64,000 nt of DNA from Fibrobacteraceae bacterium (GTDB lineage Bacteria; Fibrobacterota; Fibrobacteria; Fibrobacterales; Fibrobacteraceae): assembly GCA_017625775.1 (NCBI GenBank), contig JAGAKE010000014.1, positions 62,001 to 126,000 of the forward strand. Reading direction: 5' to 3'. This document shows, piece after piece, positions 28,277 through 38,374 of this stretch. Every line of letters begins with the position of its first letter. Position 1 is the first letter of the stretch. A program made the translations under genes and the position numbers. Below the pieces are notes generated by a model. It saw only the letters and a program-made list of their open reading frames with translations. It had not been told where the DNA came from and did no database searches.

Positions 28277-30117
28277 TAACGCACCTCATAGATTTTTTTT
28301 GCTTTTACGGTCAGGCCGTTTTTGTGTAATACTTCAATTTCAAATTGATTTAAAGCATTGCGATTGATTTCTACAGGAAGTATGTAATCTAAAGATTGAA
28401 TTTGGTCTAATTTTTCTTGAAGAATAATTTTTCCATTTTTCTTCACGATTACTTTATAGAGGAATGTTGGGTCATTCTCTTGTAATTTAATTTTGAAATG
28501 CAAATTTTTCTGAATTACATCAGCCATACCTTTTGGTGGAGGCGGAATTCTAAGAGATTCTTTTTCTTGACCATCTATTTGAATGGAAAATCTTTTGGCT
28601 GGGTAGCAACCAAGAGTTTTCTTAACGCTGTTTTTATTTTGAGCTTGGTCTTGAATGGTGAATTCATAATCATGAATGCCTGCGTTTAATTTTAAATCTA
28701 TTTTCTTATCTTTTTGAATTGCATTTTCAGAATGGGTTGAACCATCAATGCTCTGAGTTAATATGGCAATATCTCCAGAAATGTTCTTAGTTAAAAGTGA
28801 TGCGACGCAACGGAGTGAATCATAAGAATCGAAATGAACGGTAGGGACAATTGTATTAACTTCTTTACATGTTTTATCGATTTGTAAATTGATTTTCTTT
28901 TTCTCTGTTAAATCTTTAGACGTAAATTCAACGCTTGCTTCTGTGATGTTCCAAAGTCCGTTTTTGTCTGTTGGAGAAAGTTTTTCTGAGAAAGAGTGAA
29001 CTTGATTGTCTGCCAAAATCATCAAGTTTCCAGATTTATAATTTCCAATAGTTACATACAAGGTTGCGGCTGAATCAGAAGTTCTATAACTTCCTTGAAT
29101 CTGAATTCCATTTTTGCAAACTTTAAGTGTTGTTGAAGTATTTAATTTAAATTCTGCGGCAGGAATTTCACTAGAAGGTAAGTAGTAAGTTTCAAATGTT
29201 CCACAGTCAACATTAAGTGAATCAGTTTTGCATTGCATTTTGAATTTTTTCAAGCCAGAACCCGCAGAATCTAATTGAATTTCCATTTCAAAAGAACCAT
29301 CATTTTTAAAGGAAATTTCTTCGCCGTGTAGTGTGGCTGTAATTCCTGTAGAACATTTACCTTTTGCTATAACAGATGCTTCGTTTGTCGTGTCAGGAAG
29401 GGATTCTAAAGAACAATTGATTTTATTTTTAGCTTCTTTCAACTCTTCTTGGAATGTTTGGTCCGCAGATTTTAATTTATTTACAAGTTCATTGAAATTC
29501 TGGGTAGTGTCTTTTAAAATTTCTGTAAGGCGTTTTGCAAAATTTGGATCACCCGAAGATTCAAGTTCAAGAACGACTAGGGAATCACCAACGATAGTGG
29601 TTTGACCAGCTCCTATTTGAACATTCTTCTTTGTTTTAGAATCTTGCACATCTAGCTTTCCGTTTTTTAAACCCGCAAAAAATGGAGAAGAACTAATGAC
29701 GCCTTCTGTTCCTCGTATAGCAGCAACCGCCGTTCCTGTTTTAAATGAAAATGAAGCAGTCTTTTTTTCTTGTTTTTGTGCAGAAAAACTAACGCGTCCT
29801 GATTTGATGTCTATGTTTGTTTTGTAAGCACCATTCTCTTCAAAAAGCTCGGCAAGAGCTATTTCTGATTGTTCTTCAATGGTGATGATACTTCCGTCTG
29901 GAAGTCCTAGTACAAGTTCAGATTCTTGTCCAGTTTTTACCTTGTCGCTTTGATATACTTTTGAACCTACTCGTAAAGGCGACCAAGATGATTGGTTCTT
30001 TTTTTGACGAGAAACTTCACCAAGAGCTGAACGAACTTTACCTGCTGCGGGAGCTGCTTGGCATAGAGATGCGGCCAAAAGAAAAATTAACGAAAAGTAA
30101 ATTTTTGGGTAACGCAT
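28276..30117 (-). CDS. Exported FecR-domain protein
   Basis: The 613-residue protein has a signal peptide ending near LCQA-AP and no other membrane helix, so it is periplasmic or surface-exposed. Residues about 25-165 are a FecR domain (VRSALGEVSRQ, YQSDKVKTGQESELVLGLPDGS, FKTGTAVAAIRGTEG). A helical stretch (about 190-235) and three or more beta-sandwich-like modules with scattered Cys follow. Classical FecR proteins are inner-membrane anti-sigma regulators with a cytoplasmic tail; this one lacks that, so it is more likely a structural or peptidoglycan-associated envelope protein. It leads the three-gene operon and is divergent from pyrD. Confidence 0.82.
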   Translation of the reverse strand: MRYPKIYFSLIFLLAASLCQAAPAAGKVRSALGEVSRQKKNQSSWSPLRVGSKVYQSDKVKTGQESELVLGLPDGSIITIEEQSEIALAELFEENGAYKTNIDIKSGRVSFSAQKQEKKTASFSFKTGTAVAAIRGTEGVISSSPFFAGLKNGKLDVQDSKTKKNVQIGAGQTTIVGDSLVVLELESSGDPNFAKRLTEILKDTTQNFNELVNKLKSADQTFQEELKEAKNKINCSLESLPDTTNEASVIAKGKCSTGITATLHGEEISFKNDGSFEMEIQLDSAGSGLKKFKMQCKTDSLNVDCGTFETYYLPSSEIPAAEFKLNTSTTLKVCKNGIQIQGSYRTSDSAATLYVTIGNYKSGNLMILADNQVHSFSEKLSPTDKNGLWNITEASVEFTSKDLTEKKKINLQIDKTCKEVNTIVPTVHFDSYDSLRCVASLLTKNISGDIAILTQSIDGSTHSENAIQKDKKIDLKLNAGIHDYEFTIQDQAQNKNSVKKTLGCYPAKRFSIQIDGQEKESLRIPPPPKGMADVIQKNLHFKIKLQENDPTFLYKVIVKKNGKIILQEKLDQIQSLDYILPVEINRNALNQFEIEVLHKNGLTVKAKKIYEVR

Positions 30118-30230
30118 AGCGACCTCGTAAAGAATGGATAAATAGAATATAGTTTTTGCAAATAAACTTTTATTTTGCTTTCATTCAAAAAACTTTCTTT
30201 TTTTTGAGAAATTTTTTATGGTTTTTTTGA

Positions 30231-30300
30231 TATAAAATGATTTTTTATCATCTAAAAAACGCTAACTTATTGATAATTAAGGAGTTAGATGATATTTTGT
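30231..30300 (+). promoter_or_regulatory. Candidate pyrD promoter and attenuator-like leader
   Basis: A TATAAA box (30231-30236, weak -35) would start RNA near 30243. A perfect 10-bp inverted repeat follows, TATCATCTAA (30246-30255) with TTAGATGATA (30285-30294), and then a T-rich tract, resembling a terminator. CTAAC (30262-30266) inside the loop can instead pair with GTTAG (30284-30288). An AAGGAG site is followed by a 9-codon mini-frame beginning at 30289. All stems are AT-rich, so this could be chance. Confidence 0.3.
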
Positions 30301-30412
30301 TTTTTGACTGATTTTTGAATTCAAAATATTTGTTATGTTCTGAATTTACTAATTTAAAGTTATGATTTTTTCTTGCGTAGATTACGATTATTCTTTATCG
30401 CGTGGCGATAAA

Positions 30413-31528
30413 ATGTTGGCTTTAATTCGCCGTATTTTTCATAATTCCCCAGAATTTCGCCATGATAGTTTAAAACATGTGGCTCGTTATGCACCAATTA
30501 TTCCTTTTTTTGGAAAGAAACCCGATTTATCACCCACATTACAAAGAGTAGTGAGTTTTGAAGATCACAGTAATTCTCTTTATTTTGGAAACCCAATTAT
30601 TTTAGCCGCAGGCGCTAATAAAACAGCAAAACGCATTGCTGATTACGCTAATTTGGGTTTTGGTGGAATTACTGTTGGAACAGCTACTCGGAATCCTCGT
30701 TTAGGGAATACCCATAAACCAAGAATTGGTTTTTTAGAAAATGAACGCGCCATTCATAATAGTATGGGGCTAAATAATGATGGTATTGAAGCAATTGCAG
30801 CTCGAGTCGATGAACAATTAATTCGTTCTCATAAAAAAGGCTTATGCGTTGGTGTTTCTGTAGCAGAAACTCCTGGCTTAACAAATGAAAATGAAAAAAT
30901 TGACGATATTTTAGATTGTTTTACTCAAGCTTATAAAGTGGGCGATTATATTGAAGTGAATGTAAGTTGTCCAAACACTGGCGAAAATCGTCTTGATTTA
31001 GATACTCGTTTTTCAGAAACAATTTTCTCAGAAATAATGCGTTTACGTAATACGCTAGGTGTGCGTAAAGCTGTTTTTGCCAAATTAAGTCCAGATCTTT
31101 CTTTGCGAGGTTTGCAAACATTGTTAGATGTGATTTCAAAGTATGGAGTCAATGGGGTTGTTTTAGGCAATACGTTCCCAACATCTAAAATGGATGTATT
31201 ACCTGTTAAAGCAACTTGGGATTCATTAACTCCCTTAAGAGCTGATGGAGATAAAGGTGGGCTTTCAGGCCGTCCACTTTACGAGAATATGTTCCAAAAT
31301 GTGGCGTATGTTCGTAAGAACTACCCAAAATTAAAAGTGATGGCTTGCGGTGGAATTGATCACGGATATAAAATTTTTGATCTATTACAATTAGGGGTTT
31401 GTGCTGTTCAATGTTATTCAGTTGTAGCATTCCGCTGGATGGCGGCTCATGCCATGCGTCGAGAATTGCTTGCTGCTTTACAGGGCAATGGTTACAAATC
31501 ATTAAGAGATTATGATGTGGCCTATTAA
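30413..31528 (+). CDS. pyrD: Dihydroorotate dehydrogenase, class 2-like
   Basis: PyrD oxidises dihydroorotate to orotate in pyrimidine synthesis. The 371-residue sequence (from this ATG) has the class 2 layout: N-terminal helices for membrane and quinone contact (ALIRRIFHNSPEFRHDSLKHVARYAP), LAAGANKTAKR, GFGGITVGTATRNPRLGN, and the late FMN motifs GGLSGRPLYENM and ACGGI. The base position reads NVSCPNT with Cys186, where class 2 enzymes usually have Ser. An in-frame ATG at 30362 would add 17 residues; I chose 30413 because the N-terminal helices begin there. Neither start has a good Shine-Dalgarno. It overlaps the next gene by 17 bases. Confidence 0.88.
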   Translation: MLALIRRIFHNSPEFRHDSLKHVARYAPIIPFFGKKPDLSPTLQRVVSFEDHSNSLYFGNPIILAAGANKTAKRIADYANLGFGGITVGTATRNPRLGNTHKPRIGFLENERAIHNSMGLNNDGIEAIAARVDEQLIRSHKKGLCVGVSVAETPGLTNENEKIDDILDCFTQAYKVGDYIEVNVSCPNTGENRLDLDTRFSETIFSEIMRLRNTLGVRKAVFAKLSPDLSLRGLQTLLDVISKYGVNGVVLGNTFPTSKMDVLPVKATWDSLTPLRADGDKGGLSGRPLYENMFQNVAYVRKNYPKLKVMACGGIDHGYKIFDLLQLGVCAVQCYSVVAFRWMAAHAMRRELLAALQGNGYKSLRDYDVAY

Positions 31529-32102
31529 AAGAAAGATTCCTTTTATAGAGGTATTTCTTTTTTTCTGCTTTTTTTGTTTTGCATCTCAAAGTTTTGCTTC
31601 TAGCTATTTTTTAGAATCAAGTGATGCTGCTGAAACTCCTACGGAGATTTCTCAAGGGCTTGTTTTTGGCACGCATGTTGGCGGTTTCTATTATATAAAA
31701 GGAATTGAAGCTATGTTAGAAGGAACGCTTCAGTATCGATTGCATAAAAATCATGCGGCAGGCGTTTTTTTTTCTTTCTCATTTCCAGAGTCGCAAATTG
31801 ATTTAGGAGCTGATTATCGTTTATATCTTTTCAGTTCTTTTTCGAATCTTTCTGAGGATTTTTTGCATTTAGGCATTTCTGGTACTTACTTTGAAAAGTT
31901 CAAAAAAAGTTATTGGGTGCCAAAGCTTTCTCTTTCTTATGGTAAAGATGTGAAAATCGTAAAAAAAGCTCCATTTGCGTTGCGTTTTAGTATTGGCGGA
32001 AGTTATTTATTTGGCGAACCGTTAGCTAGAAAAAATAATTCATTTTCTGTGCAAGAATCTCACATGGTGTTATATGTTAAAACAGGCGTTCTCTTTTTCT
32101 AA
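31512..32102 (+). CDS. Small exported beta-barrel-like protein
   Basis: I do not recognise a family. The 196-residue protein has a signal peptide rich in Phe ending near SQSFAS-SY. The rest alternates short amphipathic strands (GLVFGTHVGGFYYI, AAGVFFSFSF, IDLGADYRLYLF, FLHLGISGTYF, FALRFSIGGSYLF, MVLYVKTGVLFF) and ends in Phe, as expected for an eight- to ten-stranded outer-membrane barrel. ATG codons at 31512 and 31515 are both possible. It overlaps pyrD by 17 bases and the PDZ-thioredoxin gene by 29, so it is within one transcript. Confidence 0.75.
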   Translation: MMWPIKRKIPFIEVFLFFCFFCFASQSFASSYFLESSDAAETPTEISQGLVFGTHVGGFYYIKGIEAMLEGTLQYRLHKNHAAGVFFSFSFPESQIDLGADYRLYLFSSFSNLSEDFLHLGISGTYFEKFKKSYWVPKLSLSYGKDVKIVKKAPFALRFSIGGSYLFGEPLARKNNSFSVQESHMVLYVKTGVLFF

Positions 32103-32856
32103 GGCAGCTACTTTCATTTTCTTATTCACGAGCATGCTTTATGCTGTTCCGTGGCTTGGCGTTTCTTTTAATAAGCAAGTTTATCCCGATAAAATTGAGT
32201 TATTAGTTCGCGGTGTTCATCCAAGTTCTGATGCGATTTCTGCAGGGCTTCAAGCAGGAGACATTATTGATAAGATTGATGGGAAAATAATTAAGGATAA
32301 TCAAACATTAAAAAGTTTGTTAAAAGGAAAGAAGGTTGGCGATAAAGTTCAGATTTCATTTCGTCGAGAAGGAAAATCAAAAAAGGTTGCGCTCAAAATG
32401 ACAGAACGCCCAGATGATATTTCGTCGTTAATGGGGTCTGCTATTGGAAGTAGAGCGCTTGATTTTGGAAAAAATTTTTATGCTAATGCAGAAAAAAGAA
32501 ATTCAAAACCAAAAGCAACGCTTTTAGATTTTTGGGCCACTTGGTGCGGACCTTGTAGAAATACGCTTCCTATGTTAGACAAACTTTATAAAATGCACAA
32601 GGCGGATGGTTTAGAAATTATAGGTGTTTCTTCAGAAACCACAGATGTTTTAAAAAAGTTTTACCAGCAATTTCCTGCTCCATATCCTCTTTATCAAGAC
32701 ATAGGCCAGAAAATGTGGAGCCACTACAATATTCGTTCTGTTCCGACATTAATACTTTTAGATGAAAATGGCTATATTCTAAAAGTGTGGCATGGCGTTC
32801 GCTCAGAAAAAGCATTACAAGAAGCCGTGAAAGCTTCATTAGGAATAAACAAATGA
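32074..32856 (+). CDS. Exported PDZ-thioredoxin (TlpA-like) fusion protein
   Basis: The 260-residue protein has a signal peptide or anchor (about 1-24), a PDZ domain (about 26-110: PWLGVSF, SAGLQAGDIIDKIDGK, VQISFRREGK) and a TlpA/ResA-type thioredoxin domain (about 130-258) with active site C158-G-P-C161 in DFWATWCGPC and cis-Pro in VRSVPTLIL-like IRSVPTLILLDENG. Thioredoxins of this kind reduce disulfides in the periplasm, for example in cytochrome maturation. The PDZ domain may direct it to a client's C-terminus. It overlaps both neighbours (29 and 4 bases). Confidence 0.88.
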   Translation: MLKQAFSFSKAATFIFLFTSMLYAVPWLGVSFNKQVYPDKIELLVRGVHPSSDAISAGLQAGDIIDKIDGKIIKDNQTLKSLLKGKKVGDKVQISFRREGKSKKVALKMTERPDDISSLMGSAIGSRALDFGKNFYANAEKRNSKPKATLLDFWATWCGPCRNTLPMLDKLYKMHKADGLEIIGVSSETTDVLKKFYQQFPAPYPLYQDIGQKMWSHYNIRSVPTLILLDENGYILKVWHGVRSEKALQEAVKASLGINK

Positions 32857-33272
32857 AAAAAGAAATTGATTGGAATGTACCACAAATTCTTGATATTCCC
32901 ATTGCGCATGATCAGCGTGGGAATTTGAGTGTTGTAGAAGGCGGAGAACTGATTCCTTTTGATATTAAGCGGCTGTATTATTTGTACGATGTTCCAGGTG
33001 GTGCAACTCGTGGCGGGCACGCTCACAGAAATCTTCGGCAGTTGATTATTGCGGCCAGTGGAAGTTTTGACGTGATTTTAGATAATGGAGTTTCTCGCCA
33101 GAAATTTTCTTTGAATCGTTCGTATAAAGGCTTGTATATTCCGGTGATGACCTGGCGTGAAATTGAAAATTTTTCTTCAGGTGCAGTTTGTATGGTTCTT
33201 GCGTCTGAACATTTTGACGAAACCGATTACATTTATGAATACGATGCTTTCTTAAAGGAAGTTAAAGAATAA
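32853..33272 (+). CDS. dTDP-4-keto-6-deoxyglucose 3,4-ketoisomerase (FdtA/QdtA family)
   Basis: This 139-residue cupin of the WxcM/FdtA family moves the keto group from C4 to C3 of dTDP-4-keto-6-deoxyglucose, the first committed step towards 3-amino-3,6-dideoxyhexoses. Family motifs are DQRGNLSVVE, GGATRGGHAHRNLRQLIIAASGSFDV in pieces (RGGHAH, SGSFDVILD), GLYIPVMTWREIENFSSGAV and DETDYIYEYD. Whether the product has galacto or gluco configuration cannot be told. The upstream extension overlapping the thioredoxin gene is unlikely; ATG 32853 overlaps its stop (ATGA). The partner aminotransferase lies 5 kb away at 38375-39487. Confidence 0.88.
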   Translation: MKKEIDWNVPQILDIPIAHDQRGNLSVVEGGELIPFDIKRLYYLYDVPGGATRGGHAHRNLRQLIIAASGSFDVILDNGVSRQKFSLNRSYKGLYIPVMTWREIENFSSGAVCMVLASEHFDETDYIYEYDAFLKEVKE

Positions 33273-33301
33273 TCTTTAATTTGTTCGCTTTAAAATTTGC
33301 T

Positions 33302-33799
33302 TTAGAAAAGTTTAGGAATGCCGTAAAAACCTAGACATAAGAGAAGCCCTGCATAAATTCCTCCAAGTAAATCGTCTGCCATAACGCCAAGAGCGCCTGG
33401 CAGAGCCTCCAACTTTTTTATACCAAGCGGTTTTAAAATATCAAAGAAACGGAATAATGCAAATCCAATTAGAATAACCCAAGGGTGTTCTATAATAATT
33501 TCGGGAGCTAGAAAAGCAAAAGCCATCCATTGACCAGATACTTCATCAATGACAATCCAGCCGGGATCGTTTGTATTAGAATCATGCATGGCTTTTTTTA
33601 CGAAGGGAATTCCAATGAAAAATACTGTAATCGCTAAAAGAGCAAAACAGCCAATAAAAGAAACACTGGCAAGTGGATAGACAAAAGCAGCAGCGGCAAG
33701 ACTTCCATAAGTTCCAGGCATTTTAGGGAGCGTGCCAGAACCTAAAAAAGTTGTGATTAAAGCTGTTAATTTATCCGTTTTCTTCCAAGGTTTTTTCAT
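33302..33799 (-). CDS. pgpA: Phosphatidylglycerophosphatase A
   Basis: PgpA removes the phosphate from phosphatidylglycerol phosphate in the inner membrane. The 165-residue protein shows the family signature: GSGTLPKMPGTYGS, DPGWIVIDEVSGQW with the catalytic acidic residues, FDILKPLGIKK and GVMADDLLGGIYAG. Four or so hydrophobic helices are present. It is the last gene of an icd-hflX-pgpA run, 29 bases after hflX. Confidence 0.92.
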   Translation of the reverse strand: MKKPWKKTDKLTALITTFLGSGTLPKMPGTYGSLAAAAFVYPLASVSFIGCFALLAITVFFIGIPFVKKAMHDSNTNDPGWIVIDEVSGQWMAFAFLAPEIIIEHPWVILIGFALFRFFDILKPLGIKKLEALPGALGVMADDLLGGIYAGLLLCLGFYGIPKLF

Positions 33800-33828
33800 T
33801 AGACCATCCTTCGGCGTTTTTTATTTCT

Positions 33829-34956
33829 TCAACTTTTTGAATGTTTCTTTTTTTTTGCCCACGTATTATGAAGTTCAATGAGTTTTAAACGGAGAGCTTC
33901 CATGCCAATGTTTTCTAATGCGCTAATTTGTATAGCGTCTGGATAATTGGCTTTGAGTTCTTCCCGGCGTTCTTTAGTTGCAGTTTCTGATTTGTTAAAT
34001 GCTAGAATTCTTGGAATAGATTCTTCTACAATGCTTGAAAGAACTTTTTGAGTAACTTCTAAATGTTCAGCGTAATCTGGTGCAGAAGCATCTACGACTT
34101 CTAGAATACAATCGGCGTGAGTAGCAATTCCAAGAGTGCTTCTAAAAGTTTCTACAAGATGGTGGGGAAGTTTTCGAATGAATCCTACGGTATCTGAAAG
34201 AATGATTGAAATATCATTTCCGAGATAGAGCTTTCGCGTGGTGGAATCTAATGTGGCGAATAATTTATTTTCTACATAGACATTAGCTCCAGTAAGGCGA
34301 TTAGTGAGAGTGCTTTTGCCTGCGTTTGTATAACCGACAATTCCAACATGAAATGTGTCATATCGTTTTACTGCTAATCGGTCTCTTGCATTCTCAATTT
34401 TTTGAAGTTTCTTTTTTAAATCGCGGATTCTATTTCGAATTAAGCGTCTATCCGTTTCAAGTTGTGTTTCTCCAGGACCTTTTGTTCCAATACCGCCATT
34501 GTGTTGACGACATAAATGTGTCCACGCTCTTGTTAATCGCGGCATAATGTATTGGAGTTGAGCAATTTCTACCATGAGCCTGCTTTCGGCGGTTACGGCA
34601 TGCTTTGCAAAAATATCTAATATCAAACCGGTTCTATCTAAAACCTTAATTCCTGGTAAGCGAGATTCTAAGTTTCTAACTTGAGATCCAGATAAATCTT
34701 CGTCAAAAACGAGCATCTTTGTGCCACTAGATTCTAGTGCATGCCGAATTTCTTCCACTTTTCCTTCGCCAATTAATGTTGAAGGATTATACGTTTGCAA
34801 ATTTTGCATGAACGTTTCTGTGACTTCTGCTCCGGCTGTTTCTGCTAATCGCTTTAGTTCTTCTAAATGTTCTAACGCAAGACGCCCGCGCGATTTCGAG
34901 GTTGATATACCTACGAGAATCGCGCGTTCCTTCAGCTGTTTTTGTTCAATAGACAT
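33829..34956 (-). CDS. hflX: GTPase HflX
   Basis: HflX is a ribosome-associated GTPase that in other bacteria splits stalled or stressed ribosomes. The 375-residue protein has the N-terminal HflX domain (SGSQVRNLE, VLDRTGLILDIFAKHA), the linker signature GGIGTKGPGETQLETDRR, and the G domain with G1 GYTNAGKST, G3 DTVGF and G4 NKSE. The C-terminus is basic (KKKKHSKS). The ATG lies directly next to the icd stop without spacing, suggesting coupled translation. Confidence 0.94.
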   Translation of the reverse strand: MSIEQKQLKERAILVGISTSKSRGRLALEHLEELKRLAETAGAEVTETFMQNLQTYNPSTLIGEGKVEEIRHALESSGTKMLVFDEDLSGSQVRNLESRLPGIKVLDRTGLILDIFAKHAVTAESRLMVEIAQLQYIMPRLTRAWTHLCRQHNGGIGTKGPGETQLETDRRLIRNRIRDLKKKLQKIENARDRLAVKRYDTFHVGIVGYTNAGKSTLTNRLTGANVYVENKLFATLDSTTRKLYLGNDISIILSDTVGFIRKLPHHLVETFRSTLGIATHADCILEVVDASAPDYAEHLEVTQKVLSSIVEESIPRILAFNKSETATKERREELKANYPDAIQISALENIGMEALRLKLIELHNTWAKKKKHSKS

Positions 34957-37173
<2,217 letters not shown>

Positions 37174-37329
37174 TTAAAAAATAAAAATATTCTTTTTGTT
37201 GATAGCTAATTTTTTCTGGAAAACGTCATTAATGGCGTTTCCTTTTTTATAAAAAATTTTAATTGTCTTTTTGGGTGAAATCTAAAAAGCGATTTTAGAT
37301 TTTATTTTGTTTAGATTACAAATTATAAA

Positions 37330-38298
37330 TTAGAAGTTTTTGGTGTAAATTACATTTGCTGAATGTTTTGCTCCAAAAGACTCTTTGAAATGAAGTAACG
37401 AAAGATTTAAAAAATCACCCTGATTTTCTGTTGAAATACCCCAGGAAATATTTTTAAAACCTTCTTTGGCAGCTTCTCGCATCGCATAAATGTAGATGGC
37501 TGTTGCTGGTTGGAAATTTAAGAAATCTGGGTTTGTGGCAATGTATTGAGCATGAATGTTTTTAGTTTCTGGAAAAATAAAAAACATCATACCTGCTACA
37601 AAAATGCCGTTATGCCAAATTCCTCTAAATCTTATATTTTCAGGGATTCTTTTGTTTGTTAATTCTAGTAATTCCTCTAAAGTGTGAACTGGCGCTACGT
37701 TGTATTTTGCCTTCGATAGCTTTAAATATTCATAAAAAATTTCAAAATCGTGGATTGACTGAAAATCGCGATATTCTATTGAAAAATCGCTTGCTTTTCT
37801 AAATATACGACGGCATTCTTTGTCGCAATAAATAAGAGGATCTTCGTTGGAATTTAGTGGAGTGTAAGAACTGAGTTCCGTTTTTCGAATATAACCTAAA
37901 TGTTCCAGTGTGTATTCTAAAAGATCTGGAGATTCTTTTGAAAATATAGCTGGTGTGATTCTAATTTTTGCTTTTTTATAATGGATAGACAGGTAATTAT
38001 CTAAAGTTTTTAGAATGTCTTGAACTCGATTTCCGGTATAGTGGCTCGGAGAAATAATCGGGCCACCAAAGGTCGTTCCTGGATGCGAAATAAATTCATC
38101 ACCAATTTTTGCCCCTAAAATAGCTGCATAAATTATACCAGAATTGTGGCATAATAAAGAGGCGTCTTCAAACCGTGAAGTGGGGTGGTATTCTAAAAAA
38201 TTCTGAGTTTGAAGAAAAGTCCCGTTTATGGAATCATTTAAAACGAAATCATCAAATCGTTTTTTTTGTTCCAGAGTGTACGGTAAAATTTCTAGCAT
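37330..38298 (-). CDS. GNAT/FemAB-like acyltransferase
   Basis: The 322-residue soluble protein looks like a double-GNAT enzyme of the FemAB/BioF2 type (acetyltransferase group 6): an N-terminal half with SINGTFLQTQNFLEYH and GGPIISPSH, and a C-terminal half with GIWHNGIFVAGMMFFIF, YIATNPDFLNFQPATAIYIYAMREAAKEG and WGISTENQG. Such enzymes transfer aminoacyl or acyl groups in peptidoglycan, capsule or lipid synthesis. It is divergent from the sugar aminotransferase with a 76-base gap, so it may acylate an amino sugar of the same pathway; that is inference. Confidence 0.72.
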   Translation of the reverse strand: MLEILPYTLEQKKRFDDFVLNDSINGTFLQTQNFLEYHPTSRFEDASLLCHNSGIIYAAILGAKIGDEFISHPGTTFGGPIISPSHYTGNRVQDILKTLDNYLSIHYKKAKIRITPAIFSKESPDLLEYTLEHLGYIRKTELSSYTPLNSNEDPLIYCDKECRRIFRKASDFSIEYRDFQSIHDFEIFYEYLKLSKAKYNVAPVHTLEELLELTNKRIPENIRFRGIWHNGIFVAGMMFFIFPETKNIHAQYIATNPDFLNFQPATAIYIYAMREAAKEGFKNISWGISTENQGDFLNLSLLHFKESFGAKHSANVIYTKNF

Positions 38299-38374
38299 AC
38301 TTTAATGTTAGAAAAAAACTTGCAAAAAGAAATGAACATTCCTTTTGCTTCATGCATTTTTCTAATTTCGTATC

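Noticed and set aside
37216-37245. Hairpin around AACGTCATTAATGGCGTT between the GNAT gene and icd, considered as a terminator
   Set aside because: The T-run follows it only on the plus strand, where no gene ends; on the minus strand it lacks a T-run, so I do not call it.
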